Assembly: GCF_964355755.1 (NCBI RefSeq)
Contig: NC_092672.1
Coordinates: 35,958,501-36,022,500, forward strand
Length of the DNA stretch: 64,000 nt
Direction of reading: 5' to 3'
From: Antedon mediterranea
Taxonomy: Eukaryota; Echinodermata; Crinoidea; Comatulida; Antedonidae
The position numbers were made by a program, and so were the translations under genes. Positions 24,401-36,400 of this stretch are shown piece after piece. The notes under the pieces are model-generated. The model made no database searches. It saw only the letters and a program-made list of their open reading frames with translations, and was not told the DNA's origin. Position 1 is the first letter of the stretch. Each line of letters starts with the position of its first letter.

Positions 24401-27400
24401 TTAAATTGTGAATATTTTATTGAACACACACACATTTAAAATATTATTTTTTATTTTAAAATGGATGATTAAATACTAAAAATGATATTTTAAGTTGTTG
24501 TGTTTATTCAATAATAATAATAATAATACATTCAAACGGAAAGCCCATCGTCAGTGAGAAGCTCTTCCTTTCGTTCATATATTTATACACAATCACACAC
24601 TAGTATTCAAATACAGTTATTTTATTGTAAACCAGAGCAGGTACCCCAAACACTCCCACTCCAGGGAGGTTTTCAAATTGTGTTTAAAACTTTCCCAGTA
24701 CAAATTCTGGTCATTTTTTTATATCCAATTACCAGTACATACTCCTAAGATTTGGATGCGTCAACTTAAAACTTTTTAATTAATTACTAAAGTATTGTTA
24801 GGCGCTCTGTACTTTGTAGGGCACCAAATAAAAACCTGTGTAGAATAGAATTGATATTAATGTAAAAGAGACTTAAAGGCAATGAACATCAATGTTAACA
24901 CCTGGGAAAAAAAGGCTGATGACCGAAAATCATGGAAAGACTGTATTAAGGCAGGGCTTGTACACAGCGAAGAAAGATATTTAACCATAAAATTATTTCA
25001 TAATTATTCATTTTTTCTTGTCTTGTACAAAATATTACAATTTTTAATTATCACACTTTTTTTATAGGCTTAAAGAAAATCGAAATCTCTGACATGAAAT
25101 CATCATTTGTAACAGACTATTTAAACAGTTCAACTAAGTCACTGTCCTCAACGTGTCAATGTCCAGTTGATAGGTCAACGACTGACCAATATGTTTTCTA
25201 TGGCCAGCTGATTCCTGATCATATGACCGGCTTATCTACTGGTCAACCCCAGATTGCATCATCTGGTGAGTACTTGTTCATTATGATAATTTTTAATTGT
25301 GAAAAAAAAATGTGATGTGCACATATACTACGGATATGATGATGTAGTTGGGTCTGTCACTACCTACCATATTTGGGCACATCACACTTTTTTTTCATTT
25401 GATGGTGTAGACAGAGCTTTACTAAGATCATACTAGGATTTTAATTTACTAATACTAATAATTGTATGATAATTCTATAGCTATTTATCATTATGGAATC
25501 AAATCTAACCCTTCAAAGCAATTTAGTGGTCTAGAAGTACTGCACCAGGTTGATGATCATGAAGTCATGGGTTCAGATCCCAAGAATTCCTTTAATCAAT
25601 CGATTTTTGCATTTATTAAAAAATGTGCTTTGTACAGTATAAAGTTGTACACTAGGGAAAAACACCCAACCAAATTATGTAATTTAAATTGGAAAAAATA
25701 TTTTAAATATTATATAATATGATAATTTATTATCCTAAATTTCACCCATTGATCTCACTGTTCCGTACTTAACCCATCTAATATAGTGATGCATTTCTTT
25801 CTAATTATTGCGAAACATGGACTGGGGGAAATTTTCCGAATTGATTGAACTGCAAGAACGCCAAACACCTTTTGACCTGTAGTATGTTATGCTGCCCCTT
25901 AGGTTAGGTATTCTATATTTAAAGGATGAGGAATTTAGTTGTTTTGTATCAACTGTACTGACTAAGTATTGTTTGTTAATGACAGATGTATTATCAATTA
26001 TGTCATTTCAATTCAGCTTTAAATAGTCCAATCAATTTAGAATTTAGTTTTATTCTTTATTCTTTTTGTTTAAGATAAAAATAAAAAAATTTCCTTGAGA
26101 AATAATAATTTGTTGTTGTTGAATATGCCATTTTAATGTCTAATAATAGTTATTGATTTTTGCAAAAAATTTGATTAATTATTTTTTTTTTAAATTATTA
26201 CCTGAATATGTAATTTACAGCAAAACATAATCAAATTGTCTGTCACAATTTAATGTTGTCTTTATAAATGAAATCATGGTTTTTTTTTTCTACAAAAGTA
26301 AATAAATTGATTGAAACTTCAAAATTACCTATTCAAATTAATTTTTGTTTGTTTTTTGGAAAATACATCTTTAAACTTTTACCTAAAGTTTTTAAGCCCT
26401 ATTGTATTTATAGAGTAAAATACTTGTGTTAAATTTTTCTTCACTAAATTACAGCAAAAAGAGAGAAAAAATGTTTTATTGAATAATTTGCGAAGATGGT
26501 GATAAAAAAGACATTGAGAGTGATAATTTTGAACGGCTACCATTTATCTATTGTGTCAAGTGACCCATCTTTAAATAACCTCTTCAAAAACCCTTCTTTT
26601 GTGTTCTGTTTGTTTTCCTTTTATCATTTGTCTTTTATTAACATCTGCACGATATTAAATAATGTGGGAAGAAAGTATCAAGATTGGTTTTTTATTGCCC
26701 CCATTAAAGTTATTGCTTATTATTACCACTGTAGGCTATATCCGATTCATTTATCATATTTTAATCAATTAGTAGATTTCTTATTTTTGTTTCTTACGAT
26801 TATGAATTATGTTTTCCGTGTCGTGTATAAGTGACGATACTCGAAGCGCCCATAATAATTTGTTTGCTTTCCAATTCAAATGCCTGTAGTAATTTATTTT
26901 GAACTTTAAGTGAAATAAAATATGCATTTGATGAAATAGACTATGCATAGTGTTATTACAATGTGTCTAATTGTGAGGGTGAATCATCATTTTATTGAAA
27001 TAGTTAATAGTATTATTACATAAATATTTGCAAATAAAATGTAGATAAAATAATTTATATTTTTTGAACAAATAATATTTTGTGTTGAAACCGTTCAATT
27101 CATTTCAATGTAAATGTATTTTATATATTTTTAAATGACAATAAATTTACCTACCTACTTATAATAATACATTTTTGTTACAAATATGAAAATGTTTTTC
27201 TTTTACAACACTATTAGCATTTTCAGTAAAACAATAATAATATTATCATATCTGTATTATAACAAAGTGTGTGCGTTTGTGTCAATACAAGTTTAGTCCT
27301 ACTGCACACATAGGGTTTCAAAATGACGACTGTCCCCCAAAAACATGAAAAACGAAGATGATTAAAATAAGACTTTAAATAGGCCATTTTGCAATTTTAA

Positions 27401-30400
27401 TAAAGTTATTAATTTCTGTTTAAAAAAAAATTATGTCACTTATAAAGAGAAATTTTTTGAACAAATAATATTTTGAGTTGATAATACATTTTTATTACAA
27501 ATATTGTATGAAAAACAATATTTAGCATTTTCAGTAAAACATAATTTGAAATCATATCTATATTATAACAAAGTTTATGTCATCATGGACCTATAAATTT
27601 ATATAATATAATATTATTTATTACAATTAATTTATAGGTCCATGATGTCATTGTACAAATTGTCCTACTCCATACACATAGGGTATCAAAATGACCAGAA
27701 TTTTACAGGGATGTTTTATACTATACATTTGAAATTTATCTACCATCCGATCCAATATGGCGGCCAAAATAGTGTTTGAATTCTCCACTGTATACAGACT
27801 GTATCATTATAGATATACTGTCCCCCAAAAACATTTTTAAAAAATGAAGATTAATAAAATCAGACTTTAAATAGGCCATTTTGCAGTTTTAATAAAGTTA
27901 TTCATTTCTGTTTAAAAAAATAAAAAAATTACAAAAGAAACGTTTCATTTTAACCAAAAACCAGCAATTTAAGTATTTGTTTCTTTAAATTACATTTTTT
28001 CAGGTAAATATTTTTTTTTTCGATCAACTTTTTGGTCAAAGTGAATAAGTATTATATGACATTAAAATGGCATATTCAAAAAAAATATTGAAAAAAAACA
28101 TTTTTTTAGGGCAATATATCTATAAATCTATAATAATTTTATTTAGATATATCTTTTTGCATGGACGTACACTACAGTGCTAGTATTAATCCCAGTTTAT
28201 ATAGATGATCTTTTTGCATGGACGTACACTACAGTGCTAGTATTAATCCCTGTTTATATAGATGATCTTTTTGCATGGACGTACACTACAGTGCTAGTAT
28301 TAATCCCTGTTTATATAGATGATCTTTTTGCATGGACGTACACTACAGTGCTAGTATTAATCCCTGTTTATATAGATGATCTTTTTGCATGAACGTAGAC
28401 TACAGTGCTAGTATTAATCCCAGTTTATATAGATGATCTTTTTGCATGGACGTACACTACAGTGCTAGTATTAATTCCAGTTAATATATAGATGATCTTT
28501 TTGCATGGACATACACTACAGTGCTAGTATTAATCCAAGTTTATATAGATGATCTTTTTGCATGGACGTACACTACAGTGCTAGTATTAATCCCAGTTTA
28601 TATAGATGATCTTTTTGCATGGACGTACACTACAGTGCTAGTATTAATCCCAGTTAATATATAGATGATCTTTTTGCATGGACGTACACTACCGTGCTAG
28701 TATTAATCCCAGTTTATATAGATGATCTTTTTGCATGGACGTACACTACAGTGCTAGTATTAATCCCAGTTTATATAGATGATCTTTTTGCATGGACGTA
28801 CACTACAGTGCTAGTATTAATCCCAGTTAATATAGATGATCTTTTTGCATGGACGTACACTACAGTGCTAGTATTAATCCCTGTTTATATAGATGATCTT
28901 TTTGCATGGACGTACACTACAGTGCTAGTATTAATCCCTGTTTATATAGATGATCTTTTTGCATGGACGTACACTACAGTGCTAGTATTAATCCCTGTTT
29001 ATATAGATGATCTTTTTGCATGAACGTAGACTACAGTGCTAGTATTAATCCCAGTTTATATAGATGATCTTTTTGCATGGACGTACACTACAGTGCTAGT
29101 ATTAATTCCAGTTAATATATAGATGATCTTTTTGCATGGACATACACTACAGTGCTAGTATTAATCCCAGTTTATATAGATGATCTTTTTGCATGGACGT
29201 ACACTACAGTGCTAGTATTAATCCCAGTTTATATAGATGATCTTTTTGCATGGACGTACACTACAGTGCTAGTATTAATCCCAGTTAATATATAGATGAT
29301 CTTTTTGCATGGACGTACACTACCGTGCTAGTATTAATCCCAGTTTATATAGATGATCTTTTTGCATGGACGTACACTACAGTGCTAGTATTAATCCCAG
29401 TTTTTATAGATGATCTTTTTGCATGGACGTACACTACAGTGCTAGTATTAATCCCAGTTTATATAGATGATCTTTTTGCATGGACGTACACTACAGTGCT
29501 AGTATTAATCCCAGTTAATATATAGATGATCTTTTTGCATGGACGTACACTACAGTGCTAGTATTAATCCCAGTTTATATAGATGATCTTTTTGCATGGA
29601 CGTACACTACAGTGCTAGTATTAATCCCAGTTTATATAGATGATCTTTTTGCATGTACGTACACTACAGTGCTAGTATTAATCCCAGTTTATATAGATGA
29701 TCTTTTTGCATGGACATACACTACAGTGCTAGTATTAATCCCAGTTAATATAGATGATCTTTTTGCATGGACGTACACTACAGTGCTAGTATTAATCCCA
29801 GTTTATATAGATGATCTTTTTGCATGGACGTACACTACAGTGCTAGTATTAATCCCAGTTTATATAGATGATCTTTTTGCATGTACGTACACTACAGTGC
29901 TAGTATTAATCCCTGTTTATATAGATGATCTTTTTGCATGGACGTACACTACAGTGCTAGTATTAATCCCAGTTTATATAGAAGATCTTTTTGCATGGAC
30001 GTACACTACAGTGCTAGTATTAATCCCAGTTTATATAGATGATCTTTTTGCATGGACGTACACTACAGTGCTAGTATTAATCCCAGTTAATATAGATGAT
30101 CTTTTTGCATGGACATACACTACAGTGCTAGTATTAATCCCAGTTTATATAGATGATCTTTTTGCATGGACATACACTACAGTGCTAGTATTAATCCCAG
30201 TTTATATAGATGATCTTTTTGCATGGACGTACACTACAGTGCTAGTATTAATCCCAGTTAATATAGTTGATCTTTTTGCATGGACGTACACTACAGTGCT
30301 AGTATTAATCCCAGTTTATATAGATGATCTTTTCGCATGAACTTACACTAACTCAACCCTCAACCTTCGAGTCTTCTCGGATAAGGACTATAAACCGTAG

Positions 30401-33400
30401 GTCTAGTGTACATGTGCGCTTTAATGAACCTAGTACATCTTCCGAGACGAGTAGGGGGTTACCACGGTGTAATAGTCCACACAAACACAGCCACTGTAGC
30501 ACACAACCACTGTGCAATTGGGACTGGACCGTTTTTAAAGGTGTTTACCACCTGTTGGTCCCGATCCTTCACTAACAGTGTTAGTGTTAGTGAGAAGTTG
30601 AATGAATAAATAAAAAAAAAAAAAAAAAAAACCCTTTGAAGCTAATTAAACACCATGTATTATTTGGTAATTTTCTGTCTGCTGCCCTCTATTCCAGATA
30701 CAATCATTCTTTCTATTCAGTCTATTATAGTCCATCTCTTTGTACTGCAATTCCTAAGGGAATAAATATACAAGTTTCCAGCTTTAAATGGAAGTGTATT
30801 ACTACTGTCAATTATTGATTGACATTTGGATTCTTGTATCGAGTGTTGTCGTCAATTTATAGCAATAATTGTTCTTGCGTTTGTAAATTGCAACTTTTGT
30901 TGTCGTTAAAGATGTATTGGTCCAGAAGCAATAAAATTAAAAATATTAAAATACGAAGATGAGATTATTTAGAAGAATGGTGAACTTTCCTCATTTTATA
31001 TAACAAATGCCATCTTACAAATATCAAATAATGCTATTTACTGATTTCAGATTCTTTTTTATATTTCTTATTTTGTTTGTTTTGTTGGCCTAATATTAGA
31101 TCAAAATACTAATACAGTATGATGCCCTATTTGGTAATAATTATAATTTATTTGGAAGCTACACTTTTGAATGAAGGTATGTCCAGAGTAAGTAAAATAA
31201 AAGTTAGAGAAAAAATCATTTAAAAATAGGCCTATTTACAAGGAAACTTAAACTAAATTATGTACAAAATAAAAAAATCATTTTCATTGTTGATTTCCCT
31301 TCTCTTTTTCTATGCCCGTTTGGTGAAACCTTTTCAAAATGTTTGGTCTATTGTACCATTATTAAATTGGTTCATTTTAATATTATATTCAAATACTTCA
31401 GTAACATTAGAAAATGTTGCCCTGCGTGGTATATAATGTTTTAAACCTTGACAGAAATTAAGCGCCATAAAAATGTTAGGTTGAAATATTTACTGGTGTA
31501 GTATTGAATGAGCACTAGATACCTAACAGGTCTCCACCACTTGTTATTGAATTTAACCTAATTTTAATTGCACACTATGCAAGTATTTACCTTGGTTGTC
31601 GTCATTGGTATCAATAATAATCATGATGAAGTACATTAGGTGAAGGTTATGTATAGTGTAACATATCCAGCCTCGTTGTTCAACCCCTCGCCTGAGTAAA
31701 CACGCAGACAAGGAAGGGAGAGTACGCCAGGAATGCATCGAAACGCCTCAGGCTTCTTGGAGCCGAAAAACCAACACGGCATTGATTAGGAATTCGACAC
31801 AATCGCTTGTCACACCTTTGACGGGTCTTTTAAATGAAATTACGGCTGGGTTATTGATTGCCATTGTTTAAGCTGTTTGCGAACGTGCTATGACTAGTAG
31901 TAATCGATGATATCCAGCCACTGTGGCTGTCTTTCTTTCAATAAGAATCAGGACTTAATCACTAACTCATTAAAAAATTACTAAACTGGAAATCGTTTCT
32001 TAGTTTGCTCGATTGAAATGAGACGATTATACCTCGTATTAATATATATCTGTGAATTGACGTACATTGTTTAATGTTCCTATAGTGTTATGTCTTTGTG
32101 TTTTGATGGTATTTATTTCGTTTTGGCCGAGTCATGACATATCACTGCTTATCCCTAGCCCTAGTTCTCTTGTGAAACTAGTCCGGGGTAGTATACAAAT
32201 TTAATAATATTTGTTCAATGTATTGAGCTCATTCAGAATGTAACATAATGAGCCATGATTTACATCCATACAATGCGTACTACTTCATATTTTAGAACTC
32301 GGAGTTTCAACGTTAAATGCTTTGTAATTTTTATAAATCAGAAAGTTTAAAATAAAAACAAAAATGACTTTTATTTGTTGGTTTTTCTCTCCTGTATTGG
32401 GATCGGGTAACCCACATTTATTAAAAAAAATTAACTTCATTTTTAATAATTTTTAATATTATACTAAAGTATACACATACAATAATAATAATACAATATA
32501 ATTATAAAATGTGGCACTATTTATTTTTTTTTATTTCATCTTCATCCAACAGCGACCAAAGTCGCCCATAACAGGATTGAATCAATAAATATAATTTATA
32601 TAAATAATTAATTAAACAACACAATTAGCTAAAATTACAGGTGAATCAATACCATAGCAAATTATCATATAGAAAGTAATTAAATAGAAGTAATAGCAAC
32701 AGTAATCTTACAACGAAAACAATAAATAGTATCACAAAAAATATCAATAAACGAATAGCAAATAGAATTAAATAATCTAGGAAGACGACAGATCCAACCA
32801 TCCCTAGTTACATTAACCCTTCCCGATGGAACAAAAAATAACCCAGGATTTCTTAATCTATAAACAGGAACGGAAAGTTTAAAATAAGAAATAAAGTTAC
32901 CATCAACAACAGAGTTTATGCATTTATACAAGAAAATTAAATCAAATATGTTCCTTCTCTCTTTAAGTAAAGCTAACTCGGGATTTTGACCAAATTTACG
33001 GAAATAAAACCTACAAAACTTATTTTGAACACATTGTAACCTAATAGACTGAGAAGAAGAAATTGAATTAAAAATAACAGAGCAAAACTCAAGATTAGAC
33101 CGAACTAAATATTTATACATAAGAATCAATGCCTTACTATCATTGATATGTCTTCAATGTCTCCAAATGAATCCAAGCAGTCTGTTACTCTTAGCTACAA
33201 CAATCAACATGTTTACAAAAATTTAAGGATGGTACTGTTGAGTTGAATCCCTATGTTATATATTTACTTTATAGTTATGTATGCATAACCTCATAACCAT
33301 TGTTTGTTTTATAAAATACTCGCCACAATAACGCTATTGTTTTATTACACCAATATAAAAAAACAATTTTTTTTGTGATTTATTAAATCAATTATTGACG

Positions 33401-36400
33401 CAAATGTTTCAAATTTTTTCAGGATTTTCATACAATTCTTACTGGTGTGAGGAAGACAATGCATGTTATCAGCCGCTATTTTGTTATGAATGTTACAAAC
33501 AAAATCCACAAACAAAAATGATTGGCGTAAAGAAAGTCGAAGATTCAAACGCTGGTCATGTAAGTACTTTTATTTATTTTTTAGATTAAAATTAATACAA
33601 AATTAAAAAAAAGGCAAATTACTGAAAAAATGACAATACTGTGGGTATCAGTGGTTGGATCTCAATGGAGATACAAAATGACAATGCTGTGGGTATCAGT
33701 GTCTGGATATCAATGGAGATACAGAATAAAAAGATGCTAAATCAAAACAACAAAATAAAACAGAAGAAAAGTGCCAATCTTTCGAGAAAAAAACTATTTC
33801 TCCATTTAGGCTTAAGCTCTGTACAATGTATCACACTATCAAACTGACAAAAAAATGTGATGTGCCCATATATGGACATGATGATGTCATATCAATGCCA
33901 TATTTTGGCATATCGCCACCGTTTTTGGGCACATCACACTTTTTTTGTCAAAATAGTTGATTAATTAATATTTGTAACATGTACATGTAATATTTTGTTC
34001 ACCTGTTCCAACTAAGTTTGAAGCCATCACATTTCCAATAGAAATATCCCATTCATATCTCAACAATTCCAACCGCATTATCTATGATTCAATGTTGCCT
34101 TCCAGCTGTTGAACTTACCCCCACAGCCCTGCCCCTTGCAGTCTAACACCTGTTGTAGGCCTGGTCTATGAAAGACTTAATCATATTCAGCCTTAGTGGC
34201 TTGTTTCGCGGTATCATCAAAGCGAATTAACACGTTAATCAATTAGAATAGATTTGTTAATTAACCCTCATCATTTTATCTAATTAGAATTTCTAATCTG
34301 CTTATTGTACTTTCTGAATTACAGTCTGTTAGCTCAGTAGCTCTTTTTGTATTTTATACAAATGTAAATTTATATATTTAATTGTAGAGTTTTAGTTAGC
34401 TTTAAATCTCAAGGTTCGAGGTATAGTCCTGACCTGATCAAGTGTTGTACTTACGATCAACTGTTAAGCTTTGTTTACACTATCAAACTAGTTTGACATA
34501 AAAAGTTTGATGTACCCAAATATGGTATATGATATGATGTCATCGTGCCCATGGGCACATCTTTTTTTTTTTGTCACATAAGTTTAATAGTGTAGACAGA
34601 ATTAAAACAACACTACTACCTACATTTTGGCGCAACGTAACCACCTGTAACCACAAGCGACAGTTCACATGATTCACTGTGTCATGATTGGTCAAATTAC
34701 TTGCGTCGGGCTTACATATAAAGTGGGAACCAAGCTTAAGCTTCATATGAGACTTAGTTCATCCGTTCCGTAATGTCCAAATTCAACTTACTTTTGGACT
34801 GCGAATACATTTTTTTTATTTATTTATTTATTTTATTTTTATTTTAACCATATTTAATGAGGGTGATCCATCCAGCATTTGCTGATCATTTGGGACCCTC
34901 AGAACAGATACAATATACAAAAAACAACAGATACAATATACAAAACAAGAACAGAAAAGTAAAAGAAAAACCAAAAAAATATAATTAATTACATAAGACT
35001 AAAAATCCTTGACAAATAGAAAATAACAGATATGTTAAATTAAGCAAAATATAAAATATATATATATATAAATAAAAATTTAGATCTACTATTTTACAAT
35101 TAAAATCTGGAAAAGGATTACATAGTTTTGAGAAAAGTCATAAGTCTAGTTTTGAAAGAGGAAAAGCACCACCACCCAAGAAACCTTTAAATATCTGAAA
35201 CTTGTTACCAGCTGATCCTCTAGATACACCTTAAATAATTATTTCTAATATTCTATCAAATAATCTATAAATAAAACAAGAAAATAAAAATTTTCACATT
35301 TATTACCATCTCAACTTGGTCATCAAAAATAATAGGCCTAATAGATTTGTACATTTGTACAAATTATGTGCTGTATGAGCTGTATTTCTTTATTGTATAC
35401 ATGTTTATTTTTCTTTATTCAACAAACACTTCATTATTATTTATACAATTATTATTTTATTACAATATTTAAATGCTTTTAACAATAATACCGAAGTAAG
35501 AAACACGGTATAATTTACTGACACAAAAGATGATGTTTTAATAAAGTCTGTATTACTGGTGAAAAGTTATTAGCTGGCGAGAGTATTGATCATAACTTAC
35601 TCTCCATTTGTGTGAAAAATAAAATAATAGTGTTAGCAATTTCATAAAGAAATTATATTGCAATAATCTTTAATGAATATTTTATGAATTTATAGAAGAA
35701 AAAAACGATGCAAGTGACTAAAGTAATAGAGTCAATTATTGTGCGTGCTAATTGGCTTATATATGTTTGTAATATCGTCGTATTTGGATTTTTTACGTCT
35801 TTGTTATTGGCTTACGCCTGTCACTTATTGATGTTTTTATATGGAACTTATTAGCGATAGTGGATTTTGGTTTTCTTTCCTTTATTCGTATATTTATATT
35901 GGTCTTGGATAATTTGGGTACAATATTAAAATTGGTATTAAATGTCCAATAAAATATTGTACATGTGTGCATGAAGTATTGTTCATCATTTTTTGTTGGA
36001 TTATTAGTTTAGTGAATGACATGTAGTGTTAATGTAACAGTTTAATACTCTCTGATACTGTATAACCATGGACCTATAATTTATAGGTCCGTGATATAAC
36101 TATGGTTTGATTCCCTTAAAAAACATTTACAAGAAAAAATTAAAAACAGGGAAAAATTTTATTTATAAATTTTGTTTAGCAAAATTGCTAATCAAACTGA
36201 TTTTTGAGTCGAGAAACATATTTTTGTATTGTATTTTTTGCTACACAATTTTTAAAATGTGTAGCATTAAGGTTGTTTTATATAGCTTTTTGCTATGCTG
36301 CACTGGCGAAATTATTCCCTGAAAAACAATTATTGGTGTATGAAATTATTTTATTTTCCATCATATTTATCTAAAGCACTGTCTACACTATCAAACACTA

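Noticed and set aside
28177-30340. Long open frames encoding a 19-residue repeat with YIDD, resembling the catalytic YxDD box of reverse transcriptases
   Set aside because: The frames come from a 57-bp tandem repeat whose length is a multiple of three. The YIDD word occurs in every unit with no other RT motif, and frames break wherever a unit has a 2-base insertion.
30906-30965. Fifth copy of MITE family F
   Set aside because: Only one terminus-like stretch (TTAAAGATGTATTGGTCC) is present; the partner end and interior could not be found.
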